Positions 33,374-42,900 of a DNA stretch of 64,000 bases are shown piece after piece. The position numbers and the translations under genes were made by a program. Source of the DNA: Paenibacillus helianthi (GTDB lineage Bacteria > Bacillota > Bacilli > Paenibacillales > Paenibacillaceae); contig NZ_LVWI01000030.1 of the NCBI RefSeq assembly GCF_001909055.1, positions 1 through 64,000 of the forward strand, read 5' to 3'. The notes below the pieces were generated by a model. The model saw nothing but the letters and a program-made list of their open reading frames with translations. It was not told the DNA's origin and ran no database searches. Position 1 is the first letter of the stretch, and every line of letters begins with the position of its first letter.

Positions 33374-33594
33374 AATGTATCACTCCTCTGTTTTAGTTCG
33401 ACATCACTGTAGCATTCGGGTGATCCGGGCCTCAATACAACAATTTCCCTATTCTATAAAAATCGTATGTTCTCTTTAGAATCAGGCTTCTTTACATAAA
33501 CAGGGTCCATGTATAACGCTCTGTGAACATATTTCCAATAAGATTAGGAGATGGTTAAGATGCTTCAACACTTTCGAATCCGGAGACAACAACG

Positions 33595-35922
33595 ATGAAA
33601 AAAAACGGGAACTCTGCTTTTGCCAACCTCGCTATTTCCTATGTAACGATCGTGATGGTCATTGTCCTTTTGCTCTGCTCCATCTTTTATATGTATTTTC
33701 CTAAGAACTACAATGAAGAAATCCAAAAAAAGAATCAGATTATCCTGGAGAGTGCGGCCAACTATATCGAATCGTCTGTGTTTCAGCGGGTGCAGCAAAT
33801 CTATCTGGATCTTTCCCTGGGTGAACCTGTCAGCATTGATATATTTGCCAAAGATACCCTGCAGGGCAATCATGGTACTGTACTGGATCTGCAGGACCTG
33901 CTTAAGAATGAAGTCGCGGATCATGTGGACATTGTTTCTGCGGTTCATTTGTATTATCCCAAGCAAAAGATCATGATTTCGTCAGATTCCGGGCTGCGAT
34001 ACTTGGATCAGGAGCGTGAAGCTGCAGCCGCGGCAGTAAGCTGGATGGAACGTCTGCAGAACAGTGATTCAAGCTTTGTGTGGACCGAAGCGCGCATGGC
34101 ACCCCAGGACATCAATAGGAGTTTGTCAGACGATAGCCTAGTGGACCCTATGATTTCATACGCACATAGCTATCCTTTTCACTCCACCGGTGCCGATTGC
34201 GACCTGATGATTGCTGTCGATATGAAGGAGGAGGCCATCAGCGGAATCATCCGGCATATTATGCCATCTGATTATAAGAACACTTTTGTTATGGGGCCAA
34301 GCGGGACGATCATCTCTGCGGCGGACAAAGGAATACTGGGCCATAGCGCCGGAAGCAGCTCACTTATCAACAAAATTCTGTCTTCCACAGCGGTAGCTGA
34401 AAGCTTCACGGATACGATAAACCGGGGGTCCCATGAGGTTTCTTTTCACACCTTTCCATCCAATGACTGGAAAATATATAACATTACTCCTACAGACAAC
34501 TACTATCAGAAATCGATTCTATTGCAGAGGACGGTGCTCCTGATTTGTCTGCTGGCGGCTATCGTAGGTATGGTCCTGTCCGGTATTTTCACCGTCGCCA
34601 TTTATGACCCCCTGAAGCGCTTAAGGGACAAAATGAAAGGCATGTTCGACAATACCCCGGATGCCGGGCTGAATGAATACACGCTGATTGATACAGCCAT
34701 CAACAAATTGACCCGCAAGGTGAGCAGCCTCGAAGAAACCCTGCAAGCCAACAGTCCGGTCATCAAGCATAATATCGTGCTCAATCTCCTGAATAACAGC
34801 TACAGTGAGGAGGAACTTGTAGAGCAATTGCAATCCATCCATATTCCCATAGCGTATACCCGCTACTGCTGCATGCTGATAGACCCGTTTAGCCCGGGTT
34901 TCAAAGCGCTCCATTCCAAAACCGCGCAATTTGTTCTCTACCGGATGATTAATCAGTTGGAAGCTGCGGATTTTGCTGGATGCCACATCATTGCGGAAGA
35001 GCTTCCGGATAAAAAAGTAGCGGTTATTGTGTGTACAGACAAGGCGGAGGAAGGACTGCTGGAGCAGATTTCAGGCTTCATTCTTTCAGAGGTGAAACGC
35101 AGCTTTGACCTGAAATTCAAAATCTCCCTGGGCTGCTGGGTGGGGCGTTTTATGGAGGTGCATAAGAGCTTTGGTGAAGCGAAGATTCTTGCTAAATATG
35201 GATTCCTCCTGCCTGAGGTTTCCGTTATTAAGGATACAAGCCTGCTGGAGAGGGAGGTCAGTCCTAACGAAATCCCGCAGGCGGTTCTGCTGAAATTCAA
35301 AGAAAAGCTTCAGGCAAGGAATATTGAGGGTGCTTTTGCAGCCGTTGACCATCTGTTGGATCTGATGCGGGAAGGGGTGTATTCTGCAGATTACTGCCGC
35401 TTTATATTGCTGAATACGGTATCGGTATACTCGGATTATCTAATAAGTGTGAGGTATACTCCATCGGATCATGTCAAAATAAACTTATACAATGAATATA
35501 CTTCCATTTATGATATCAACGGCTATAGGGAATGGCTGACCGATTCCATAGCAGTGTGTATTAGCCATATGGAGAAGCGGAGCGACAATCGGACGAGCGA
35601 GAGCATTGAGGCGGTTAAGCAATATATCAGCTCACATCTTTCGGAGGAGCTTTCACTCGATACGGTTGCGGGCAAGGTCTTTCTAAGCGCCAAATATCTC
35701 AGTAAGATATTCAAGGAAGAAACCGGGATGAACTATATTGAATATGTGACCGGGAAAAGGATGGAAAAAGCCCTGGAGCTAATGGCTAACCACAATATGA
35801 CTATTGAACAAATTGCAAATACCGTTGGATATGGTACGACAGCTTATTTTATCAAAAAATTCAAAGAGAAGAACGGTTATACCCCTAAACACTATATACG
35901 ACAATTAATGGAGCAGTCATAG
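33595..35922 (+). CDS. Membrane-anchored AraC-family regulator
   Basis: 775 residues. A transmembrane helix (about 11-32), an extracellular sensor of about 270 residues, a second helix (about 308-330), a HAMP-like section, and a C-terminal AraC DNA-binding domain with both helix-turn-helices (last 100 residues). This type is common in Paenibacillus beside sugar transporters. It stands seven codons before an extracellular solute-binding lipoprotein, which it probably controls. Divergent SLH phosphatase upstream. Confidence 0.9.
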   Translation: MKKNGNSAFANLAISYVTIVMVIVLLLCSIFYMYFPKNYNEEIQKKNQIILESAANYIESSVFQRVQQIYLDLSLGEPVSIDIFAKDTLQGNHGTVLDLQDLLKNEVADHVDIVSAVHLYYPKQKIMISSDSGLRYLDQEREAAAAAVSWMERLQNSDSSFVWTEARMAPQDINRSLSDDSLVDPMISYAHSYPFHSTGADCDLMIAVDMKEEAISGIIRHIMPSDYKNTFVMGPSGTIISAADKGILGHSAGSSSLINKILSSTAVAESFTDTINRGSHEVSFHTFPSNDWKIYNITPTDNYYQKSILLQRTVLLICLLAAIVGMVLSGIFTVAIYDPLKRLRDKMKGMFDNTPDAGLNEYTLIDTAINKLTRKVSSLEETLQANSPVIKHNIVLNLLNNSYSEEELVEQLQSIHIPIAYTRYCCMLIDPFSPGFKALHSKTAQFVLYRMINQLEAADFAGCHIIAEELPDKKVAVIVCTDKAEEGLLEQISGFILSEVKRSFDLKFKISLGCWVGRFMEVHKSFGEAKILAKYGFLLPEVSVIKDTSLLEREVSPNEIPQAVLLKFKEKLQARNIEGAFAAVDHLLDLMREGVYSADYCRFILLNTVSVYSDYLISVRYTPSDHVKINLYNEYTSIYDINGYREWLTDSIAVCISHMEKRSDNRTSESIEAVKQYISSHLSEELSLDTVAGKVFLSAKYLSKIFKEETGMNYIEYVTGKRMEKALELMANHNMTIEQIANTVGYGTTAYFIKKFKEKNGYTPKHYIRQLMEQS

Positions 35923-35934
35923 GAGGCCGTGGAC

Positions 35935-37545
35935 ATGAAAATGAACCGTCTTCAATCGCTCTCGTTCCTGTTGCTGCTGATGATGCTGATGTCTGCTGTC
36001 GGTGGATGTGAAGCTCCCGGGGATACCGGAGAAACCGCTCAAGCGGCACCTGCGCGGGACAGCGCCTACACCATCTCCTGGACGATGCATCAGAATGAGC
36101 CGGTTCCCGCAGATGCACAAATGATTGAATATATCGAGGATAAGTTTAAGGTGGACCTGGATGTCTGGAATCTCGAAAATAATAAATATGAAGCGCTGCT
36201 GAACCTGAAGCTCGCACAAGGGCACATTCCGGACCTGTTTCGGATCAGGCAGCCGCAGGATCTTTTGAAATACGAGTCGCAGGGAGCGCTTGCCGAAATT
36301 CCAAAGGACATTCTGCTCCATAATGCACCGAACCTCATGCAGGCGATCCATCACAATGCACCCGGATATTTGAACTATGGGGAAATCGGCGGGAAGCTCT
36401 ATGGGATCCCTGTAGTGAATCCGACGAATATCTATAGAATCCCAGTTGTGTACAGAAAAGATTGGCTGGATAAGCTTGGGCTTAAGGTTCCAGAGACCTT
36501 GGCGGAGTTTGAGAAAGTCTTGTATGCCTTCACGAACAATGATCCGGACGGTAACGGCAAGAAGGATACCTATGGGCTTTCCAGTGAAGGGATGAATGTT
36601 GTTTTTGGGGCGTTTGGACAGATTGTTTTTGCTGACCAGCTGTATTTCAATGTTAAGGATCAGAACCTGGTCATTGGGGCTCTGGAGCCGGAGATGAAGG
36701 AAGCCCTGGGGCTTCTGCGAAAATGGTATAAAGACGGTATCATTGATCCTGAATTCATCACCGGAGAGAATAAGGGCGGCTACAAACACCTATCCCATGC
36801 TTTTATCAACGGCAGAATCGGGATGACCTCGATGGGCAACTATTATCACTGGATTCAGGCCGGAGATTACATGGATTTAGATCCAACAGGTAAAGAGGTA
36901 CCTGTAGAGGCCACGTTCAATGCACGGGAGCTTGCAGCCAAGAACAAGGACGCCAGGATCATATTCGGACAGCCTGTGACCGGCCCTCAGGGGAAAAGCG
37001 GCTCGAAGGCTTATGATATGCTGATGAGCTTCACGGCGATTGGTGCCGATGCCGTCAAGGAGCCGGGGAAGCTGGAGAAAATTCTGCAAATTCTGGACTA
37101 TGTCAGTGCGAATCCGGATGAGGACGAAGCGATGTCCATGCTGTACGGGATTCAGGGAGTACACTGGGAATGGTCGGACAAGTCCAAGGGTGATTTCATG
37201 ATTCTTTCTCCATTTGATGCCATCACCAACTACACCAACCGGATTGGCGCCGGAATCGGAATGACCGTTCCGCGCAAGCCTATGGGCCGCAGAGAGCAGT
37301 GGGCCTCAACCTTAGGCTTGGACAAGAATGGGATATACAACGCCATGAAGGTTTCCACCCCTTCACTCATGAAGTACAGCGCTGGGCTGATCAAATTAAA
37401 AAACAAAGCCTATATTTCCATCATCACCGGGGACCAGACCATAGATTATTTCGATTCCTTCTTCAAGGAATTTATGGGAGCGGGAGGTAAACAGGTTTTG
37501 CAAGAGGCGAATGACTGGTACCATATGGAGCCGGAAAATGGATAG
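35935..37545 (+). CDS. Extracellular sugar-type solute-binding lipoprotein (LplA-like)
   Basis: 536 residues, lipobox VGGC (Cys25), a family 1 type extracellular solute-binding protein of the large LplA-like branch that binds oligosaccharides. ATG 35935 is used because AGGAGG lies eight bases before it; GTG 35929 sits on that site. No permease or ATPase genes follow: a strong terminator comes 18 bases after the stop, so it depends on membrane components encoded elsewhere or acts as a sensor partner of the AraC protein. Confidence 0.87.
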   Translation: MKMNRLQSLSFLLLLMMLMSAVGGCEAPGDTGETAQAAPARDSAYTISWTMHQNEPVPADAQMIEYIEDKFKVDLDVWNLENNKYEALLNLKLAQGHIPDLFRIRQPQDLLKYESQGALAEIPKDILLHNAPNLMQAIHHNAPGYLNYGEIGGKLYGIPVVNPTNIYRIPVVYRKDWLDKLGLKVPETLAEFEKVLYAFTNNDPDGNGKKDTYGLSSEGMNVVFGAFGQIVFADQLYFNVKDQNLVIGALEPEMKEALGLLRKWYKDGIIDPEFITGENKGGYKHLSHAFINGRIGMTSMGNYYHWIQAGDYMDLDPTGKEVPVEATFNARELAAKNKDARIIFGQPVTGPQGKSGSKAYDMLMSFTAIGADAVKEPGKLEKILQILDYVSANPDEDEAMSMLYGIQGVHWEWSDKSKGDFMILSPFDAITNYTNRIGAGIGMTVPRKPMGRREQWASTLGLDKNGIYNAMKVSTPSLMKYSAGLIKLKNKAYISIITGDQTIDYFDSFFKEFMGAGGKQVLQEANDWYHMEPENG

Positions 37546-37563
37546 GAGATAGAATGGATATAA

Positions 37564-37604
37564 AAAACCGCGTAAGCCGGAATTTCTCCGGTTTACGCGG
37601 TTTT
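37564..37604 (+). terminator. Strong terminator
   Basis: AAAACCGCGTAA-GCCGGA...TCCGG-TTTACGCGGTTTT is an almost perfect long stem with A-rich and T-rich flanks. Confidence 0.92.
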
Positions 37605-37653
37605 ATATTTAGAGCCATCCTTTATGGCCATGTTGGTTAGTTTAGTTGAAACT

Positions 37654-37839
37654 TTAGTGGTACTTCACCGATTTGATCCGTGCCTCTTCCTGATAGGAGA
37701 GCGGGCTTGGCGATGGTGGAGTATGCAGGTGACGTTCTGCCGAATATTCGATTTTCCAGTAATCCTCTTCTTCCGAGGTCATCCATGGCTGCCACATTCC
37801 CGATACCCAATTCTTAAGTTCTTTAAGTCCTGCCAGCAT
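37654..37839 (-). CDS. Small hypothetical protein
   Basis: 61 residues, from the ATG that lies eight bases after AAGGAGG. No signal peptide; Trp/Glu-rich (WVSGMWQPWMTSEEEDYWKI), then a Pro/Ser-rich tail. A good -10 (TATAAT with TG extension) is seen at 37901-37906 on the minus strand. I do not recognise it, but the promoter, ribosome site and coding look support a real gene. Confidence 0.6.
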   Translation of the reverse strand: MLAGLKELKNWVSGMWQPWMTSEEEDYWKIEYSAERHLHTPPSPSPLSYQEEARIKSVKYH

Positions 37840-38085
37840 TTCTTCCATCCTCCTTGGGCTATGAAATCTATGGTTCAAAGCTCCTTTTGGTTACGCTTTC
37901 ATTATAGCACATAAAAACGATATTGAAAGATGTGTCCGCCTGAAACAGACAGAAATTTGTGAACAATTTGCGTAGATAAAGGGAAGTGTATCTGTTGGAA
38001 AGATATGTGTCCACTCTGTGGAGACAATGTTGATTGTACCTGAAGTGTAGGGGGAAAGTAGCGAAAGGCAGCTGTCATCAAAAAA

Positions 38086-38111
38086 CGGCTGCCTCCGTTT
38101 GGAGGCAGCCG
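38086..38111 (-). terminator. Terminator of the coiled-coil protein gene
   Basis: CGGCTGCCTCC-GTTT-GGAGGCAGCCG is a perfect 11-bp stem, with a T run on the minus strand just beyond it. Confidence 0.9.
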
Positions 38112-38138
38112 CTTGAACTAATTTATAGGACAGAGCTG

Positions 38139-38579
38139 TTATTTGATCCGTTTCAATGCCGCTTCCTGGTCAATGGATCGTCTGGACAGCAAGTCAAGTG
38201 TGACGTCATGTCCCCGCAGCGTTTCTTCGATACGCTCTATGGTGTCACGGGTGGCAATCACTTCAGCATTCACTTCCGATACGGCCTGCTGGATCAGCGG
38301 GATCAGCTTGGTGTCCTCCTTAATGCTGGCGATCTCGGATTTGATGTCACTGATCTCGGATTTCATGTCACTGATCTCGGATTTCATGTCACTGATCTCG
38401 GATTTGATGTCACTGATCTCGGATTTCATGTCACTGATCTCGGATTTCATGTCACTGATCTCAGACTTCATGTCACTGATCTCGGATTTCATGCCACTAA
38501 TCTCGGATTTTATGTCACTTAAGTCAGACTGTACACCAGTTATAGCAGTAAGTATTTGTTGAAGTACGGGGTCACTCAT
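38139..38579 (-). CDS. Coiled-coil protein built from SDMKSEI heptads
   Basis: 146 residues from the ATG with GAGGAG upstream. The centre consists of nine nearly identical seven-residue units (SEISDMK type), giving a long, uninterrupted heptad coiled coil; the C-terminal 60 residues are also helical. No signal peptide or membrane segment. Similar heptad proteins exist in other Bacillales without a known function. An extended -10 (TATAAT) at 38665-38670 and a perfect terminator bracket it, so it is transcribed alone. The repeat number could vary between strains by slippage. Confidence 0.8.
   Translation of the reverse strand: MSDPVLQQILTAITGVQSDLSDIKSEISGMKSEISDMKSEISDMKSEISDMKSEISDIKSEISDMKSEISDMKSEISDIKSEIASIKEDTKLIPLIQQAVSEVNAEVIATRDTIERIEETLRGHDVTLDLLSRRSIDQEAALKRIK
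38331..38519 (-). repeat. Nine tandem 21-bp units inside the coiled-coil gene
   Basis: Units of the type GATCTCGGATTTCATGTCAC (plus one base), at 38331-38519, nine copies of exactly 21 bp with few substitutions; the last units are the most diverged. Confidence 0.92.
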
Positions 38580-38813
38580 CGTCACAGCTCCTCAGCTAAT
38601 CATAATAAATTATCGATGGATGATGGATGCGGGAGGGGTTTCTTCATCGGTGTAATTTTGATTCATTATAGCATAAATGAGGGTGGACAAGAATTGGAAA
38701 AAGCATGAACTCGGACGGATTCCCCGTAAAAAAATGGAAACCTATAATTCTGACTGGTTTTTACACTAATTATTGGGATATTTTCCATTTGAAAAAGGTG
38801 CTATATTGATTTC

Positions 38814-38827
38814 CGTAAGCGGTTTCA
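38814..38827 (+). promoter_or_regulatory. Probable CcpA cre site upstream of GH5 gene
   Basis: CGTAAGCGGTTTCA fits TGNAANCGNTNNCA with one mismatch at the first base. It lies about 30 bases before the glucanase start, as expected for catabolite repression of a secreted polysaccharidase. Confidence 0.6.
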
Positions 38828-38856
38828 AAAAACAATAAGGGAGGAAACAACTTTTT

Positions 38857-40572
38857 ATGGCTAAAAAGAAATCGTTCCTGTCACTTGCGTTTATCGCCGT
38901 TTTACTGCTTGTCATGGTTACACCTGCGGTATCCGCTGATTCATCGGAACAGGCACCGCACACCAACGCTGCAGCCGCAAATCTGCAATCTTATGTGGAT
39001 GCGATGCAGCCAGGCTGGAACCTGGGGAATACGCTGGATGCAACGGGGGCGGATGAGACCTCTTGGGGCAATCCGGCTGTTACTCAGGAACTCATTAAGA
39101 AGATTGCTGCCCAAGGGTACAAAAGCATTCGCATTCCAGTAACCTGGGATGTTCATGTTGGAGCCGCTCCGGGATATACGATTGATCCGGCCTATTTGAC
39201 CCGGGTTCAGCAGGTCGTGGACTGGGCAATTGGCGAAAATCTGTATGTTATGATCAACCTCCATCACGATTCATGGTTGTGGATCAGCAAGATGGAGCAG
39301 CAGCATGATCAAGTGTTAGCCCGCTACAACGCTATTTGGACACAAATCGCAAGTAAGTTCAAGAACCACTCCAGTAAACTGATGTTTGAGAGCGTCAATG
39401 AGCCGCGCTTCAGCGATGGAGGCACTACCGATGAGAACAAGGCGCTCCAGATGCTGGACGAGCTGAATGTATCTTTCCACAGCATTGTCAGAAACTCCGG
39501 TGGAATGAATGCCACCCGTCCGCTTGTGCTCCCTACTTTGGAAACGTCTCCAACCCAGACCCGCATGGATTCGCTGAACAATACAATCACGAAGCTGAAC
39601 GATTCCAACTTGATCGCGACCGTGCATTATTATGGCTTCTGGCCGTTTAGCGTCAACATTGCGGGATATACCAAATTCGATACGGATACCCAGAATGACA
39701 TTAATACCACTTTCACGAATGTATATAATACCTTTACTGCTAAAGGAATTCCGGTCATCGTAGGCGAATACGGTCTGCTTGGATTTGACAAGAACACAGG
39801 TGTGATTGAACAAGGCGAGAAATTGAAATTTTTTGAATATCTGGCCTACTATCTGAAGTCCAAACAAATTACGCCGATGCTGTGGGATAATGGCCAGCAC
39901 TTTGGCCGTACCACCTATCAATGGTCTGATCCTCAGCTATACAATATGATGAAAACCAGCTGGAGCAAGCGTTCATCTACTGCTGAAAGCGATCTCATCA
40001 ACTTAAAAAAGGGTGCATCTGCAAAAGACATGACAGTGAAGCTTAACCTGAATGGAAATACGCTGTCCTCCATCTTTTTCGGGAGTCAGCAGCTGGTGCA
40101 GGGAACTGATTATACACTTAGCGGCGACCAGCTAACCTTCAAGGCTGCCCGGCTCACCAGTCTTATATCCTCCGGCAAGCTCGGTGTGAATGCAGTATTG
40201 ACTGCACACTTCAACAAAGGGGCAGACTGGAACTTTAACGTGATTCTATATGACACGCCGGTACTAAGCAATGTTCAAGGGACTACCAGTTCATTTAAGA
40301 TTCCTGCTGTCTTTAATGGGACTACCCTGGCTACGATGGAAGCTGTGTATTCCACAGGCGGCAATGCGGGTCCACAAAATTGGACGCCGTACAAGGAATT
40401 CGCTTATGTATTCACGCCTTCCTACAGCACGAATGAGATCAGCCTGCTACCGGCCTTCTTTAACGAAGTCAACAATGGTGATATCATTCTGAAGTTCCAT
40501 TTTTGGAATGGTGAAATGGTTAGCTACAAAATTACGAAGAACGGGACGAGTGTTACCGGGGTAACGATGTAG
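38857..40572 (+). CDS. Secreted GH5 endoglucanase with CBM_X2 and CBM46-type domains
   Basis: 571 residues. Signal peptide to about residue 27. GH5 (subfamily 4-like) catalytic barrel with the acid/base in ESVNEPR (Glu182) and the nucleophile in IVGEYG (Glu304), preceded by QPGWNLGNTLDA. Then an Ig-like X2 module (about 370-460) and a C-terminal CBM46-type module with FTPSYSTNEISLLPAFFNE. This cleaves beta-1,4-glucan or xyloglucan outside the cell. GGGAGG precedes the ATG; a terminator follows; cre site upstream. Monocistronic. Confidence 0.92.
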   Translation: MAKKKSFLSLAFIAVLLLVMVTPAVSADSSEQAPHTNAAAANLQSYVDAMQPGWNLGNTLDATGADETSWGNPAVTQELIKKIAAQGYKSIRIPVTWDVHVGAAPGYTIDPAYLTRVQQVVDWAIGENLYVMINLHHDSWLWISKMEQQHDQVLARYNAIWTQIASKFKNHSSKLMFESVNEPRFSDGGTTDENKALQMLDELNVSFHSIVRNSGGMNATRPLVLPTLETSPTQTRMDSLNNTITKLNDSNLIATVHYYGFWPFSVNIAGYTKFDTDTQNDINTTFTNVYNTFTAKGIPVIVGEYGLLGFDKNTGVIEQGEKLKFFEYLAYYLKSKQITPMLWDNGQHFGRTTYQWSDPQLYNMMKTSWSKRSSTAESDLINLKKGASAKDMTVKLNLNGNTLSSIFFGSQQLVQGTDYTLSGDQLTFKAARLTSLISSGKLGVNAVLTAHFNKGADWNFNVILYDTPVLSNVQGTTSSFKIPAVFNGTTLATMEAVYSTGGNAGPQNWTPYKEFAYVFTPSYSTNEISLLPAFFNEVNNGDIILKFHFWNGEMVSYKITKNGTSVTGVTM

Positions 40573-40589
40573 CGAATGGACTAAGCAAG

Positions 40590-40628
40590 AGCTTTCTTTT
40601 ATCCTTCGGGCTGAAAGAGGGCTTTTTT
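40590..40628 (+). terminator. Terminator of the GH5 gene
   Basis: AGCTTTCTTT pairs with GAAAGAGGGCT, counting G-U pairs, across a TTCGGG loop region and is followed by six Ts. Confidence 0.82.
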
Positions 40629-41129
40629 GTTGCTGCTGAACAGGCGGTGTCGGCAAATATCCCTGGGAGTTTTGGAGATACTATCTATATCTTAGGCGAA
40701 GGTGTGGTTAACCTTACGGCTTCCAACCCGCATTGCAGCCGAACAATGTGGACAGCGGGGTTATATGACTGTGATTTACCGCAAATGCAAAGAACGGGAG
40801 TGTGGAGTGTCAGCTTACCTTTGCCTTAAACGGCAAGGGTAAGCTTTTTGCCATGGAGAGTACATAGGTAAACTATTTAAATTTAGAAATATACAAAATA
40901 GGGTAATGGGTGTAAAATTGCTTTACTTGAGTTTCCCGGAACACGGACAGCGAACCTATGATCTCGCAAAACGGATTTCGTCAGTAAAGGACCGGCAGCC
41001 GTTTCCACTTGTTACACATCCTTATGTGAATTAATTCGCATGTGCAGATCGTATATCGCCAGTCCGGCCTGAAGCAGGAAGAGAAGCTCAGAAACCAATC
41101 AACAGAGAAGATGGAGGCTACCTAGGAAC
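40629..41129 (+). other. Long gene-free region with an isolated terminator (40812-40850)
   Basis: No convincing gene. The hairpin AGCTTACCTTTGCC / GGCAAGGGTAAGCT followed by TTTTT is a strong terminator with no coding gene before it: the GH5 gene is already closed by its own terminator 190 bases upstream. A small RNA from about 40650 to 40845 would fit. No riboswitch class I know is recognisable. The rest presumably holds the promoter of the downstream ABC operon. Confidence 0.55.
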
Positions 41130-42143
41130 ATGAAGAGAACAAACTGGAAACACCTGATGATGCTGTTAATGCTGGTTGCTGCGTTTAGTATGGTGGCGGC
41201 GGGCTGCGGCTCAAATACGAACAATACAGGCAAGGCAGATACAGGAAATGCTGCTGGAGACACACCGGCTGCAACTGAGGCACCGGCAGAGACTGCTGAA
41301 CTTACCCTGGGACTGTTGCCTTCGATTGATGCTATTCCATTCATTTTGGCTCATGAGCAGGGTTTTGACAAAGAGCATAATGTGAATCTCAAAATTCAGA
41401 CCTTCAAGAGTGCCAAGGATCGGGATGTGGCTTTTCAGGCCGGCAAGGTGGATGGCATCAGTGCCGATCTGGTGGCCATCTCGATTTATAACGAAGCGGG
41501 CCTGGATGTGAAGATTACGAGCACTACCACTGGCGAATTCGATCTGCTGACCGGTAATGACGAGATTCAGGATGTGAAGGATTTGAAGGGGAAAACAGTG
41601 ATTTTATCCAAAAACACCTCAACCCAGTATACGGTGGCTACTATGCTGAAGCAGGCGGGTCTGACGGAAGCTGATATTAAGGTGACTGAAGTGCCGCAAA
41701 TCCCAACCCGTCTGGAACTGCTGAAGAACCATAAAGCCGATGCTGCTGTATTACCCGAGCCTTATGTTACTATGGGCAAAGCGGCGGGGCTGCGCGTGCT
41801 CAGTTCGACCAAGACCGCAGGAGTGAATCCGTTTGTGCTGGCCTTCCCGCAAAGCGCGATTGATGCCAAGGGGCAAGCCATTCAAAATATGTACGCCGCA
41901 TATGATGAAGCAGTAGCCTACATGAAATCACATGAACAGTCAGAGTATATCGATCTGATTATCAAGGAGGTCGGCTATCCGGATACCTTGAAGGATCAGA
42001 TTACAGTGCCGGCATACCAGCCGGCGAACCAGGTAGATGTGAAGGAAGTGGAAGCGGCGTTCGCCTGGGCACGGGAAAAAGGCCTGCTGACCAAAAATAT
42101 ATCGGCTGAAGAAGTGATCTCCGATGTCCAGTTTAAGAAATAG
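41130..42143 (+). CDS. NitT/TauT-type ABC transporter substrate-binding lipoprotein
   Basis: 337 residues, lipobox VAAGC (Cys26), Asn/Thr/Ala linker, then an NMT1/THI5-SsuA-like binding fold (LTLGLLPSIDAIPFILAHEQ at its start). Substrates of this class are nitrate, sulfonates, taurine or thiamine pyrimidine precursors; nothing in the neighbourhood decides which. GGAGG lies 12 bases before ATG. The stop lies inside the start of the ATPase gene (20-base overlap), so the three genes form an operon. Confidence 0.88.
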   Translation: MKRTNWKHLMMLLMLVAAFSMVAAGCGSNTNNTGKADTGNAAGDTPAATEAPAETAELTLGLLPSIDAIPFILAHEQGFDKEHNVNLKIQTFKSAKDRDVAFQAGKVDGISADLVAISIYNEAGLDVKITSTTTGEFDLLTGNDEIQDVKDLKGKTVILSKNTSTQYTVATMLKQAGLTEADIKVTEVPQIPTRLELLKNHKADAAVLPEPYVTMGKAAGLRVLSSTKTAGVNPFVLAFPQSAIDAKGQAIQNMYAAYDEAVAYMKSHEQSEYIDLIIKEVGYPDTLKDQITVPAYQPANQVDVKEVEAAFAWAREKGLLTKNISAEEVISDVQFKK

Positions 42144-42900
42144 CGGCCTTCGCATCAGGGGCCTTCAAGTAGAATATACAAGCGGACAACCGGCGCTCGG
42201 ACAAGTCAGCTTGACCTTGCCTGAGCATGGGATCTACACGATTATCGGGCCTTCCGGCAGCGGCAAATCCACGCTGTTGCGCGCGGTAGCGGGATTGCTT
42301 CCAAGTTATGAGGGTGAATTGCTGTTCAACGGAAAATCCGTACATGACAAAGAAACACTGATCGGGCTTGTCCCGCAGAACTACGGGCTGCTGCCCTGGA
42401 AAACCGTCCGTGATAACATTCGGGTGGCTATGCGGATTACAAGTCCGGACCGGGAGAGCAAGAGAGTCATGGAAGCGGAAATTTCCCACTGGCTGAAGTC
42501 GATGGGGATAGCTGAACTCGCCGGACGCTACCCGCTCTCACTCAGCGGAGGTCAGCAGCAGCGGGTAGCCATTGCCAGGGCGTTTGCCATTCGGCCAACG
42601 ATTTTGTTGCTTGATGAGCCATTCTCCGCACTGGACGCCATTACCCGTGAAGCGCTGCAGCAGATTTTCCTGGACAATTGGCTGGCACATCCGGCAACCA
42701 CATTATTTGTTACTCATGATGTGGAGGAAGCAATTTTGCTCGGGCAGAAGGTGATCGTAATGCCATCCGCCAAACAGGATACTCCTGAAATTCTCGACAA
42801 TACCCCTGTGTTTGCCATGAAGCATGAAGAGAAACGGGACAGCAATGAATTCTTTGAGCAGAGCAAACGGATCAGAAAGGTAATGCTTGCGAAATGGTGA
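42124..42900 (+). CDS. ABC transporter ATPase, NitT/TauT type
   Basis: 258 residues with Walker A GPSGSGKST, signature LSGGQQQR, Walker B LLLDEPFSALD and VTHDVEEA. Provides energy for import of the substrate bound by the upstream lipoprotein. Overlaps both neighbours. No separate C-terminal regulatory domain. Confidence 0.92.
   Translation: MSSLRNSGLRIRGLQVEYTSGQPALGQVSLTLPEHGIYTIIGPSGSGKSTLLRAVAGLLPSYEGELLFNGKSVHDKETLIGLVPQNYGLLPWKTVRDNIRVAMRITSPDRESKRVMEAEISHWLKSMGIAELAGRYPLSLSGGQQQRVAIARAFAIRPTILLLDEPFSALDAITREALQQIFLDNWLAHPATTLFVTHDVEEAILLGQKVIVMPSAKQDTPEILDNTPVFAMKHEEKRDSNEFFEQSKRIRKVMLAKW

Noticed and set aside
38143..38562. Plus-strand frames over the 21-bp repeats
   Set aside because: A 21-bp repeat keeps several frames open at once. 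Only the minus frame has a start, ribosome site, promoter and terminator.
40647..40829. 60-codon frame before the ABC operon
   Set aside because: No ribosome site, no recognisable protein character, and it runs into the terminator hairpin.
40860..41129. Riboswitch (TPP or other) before the NitT/TauT-type operon
   Set aside because: None of the conserved TPP, SAM, cobalamin, FMN or molybdenum cofactor motifs could be found, so no riboswitch is assigned.
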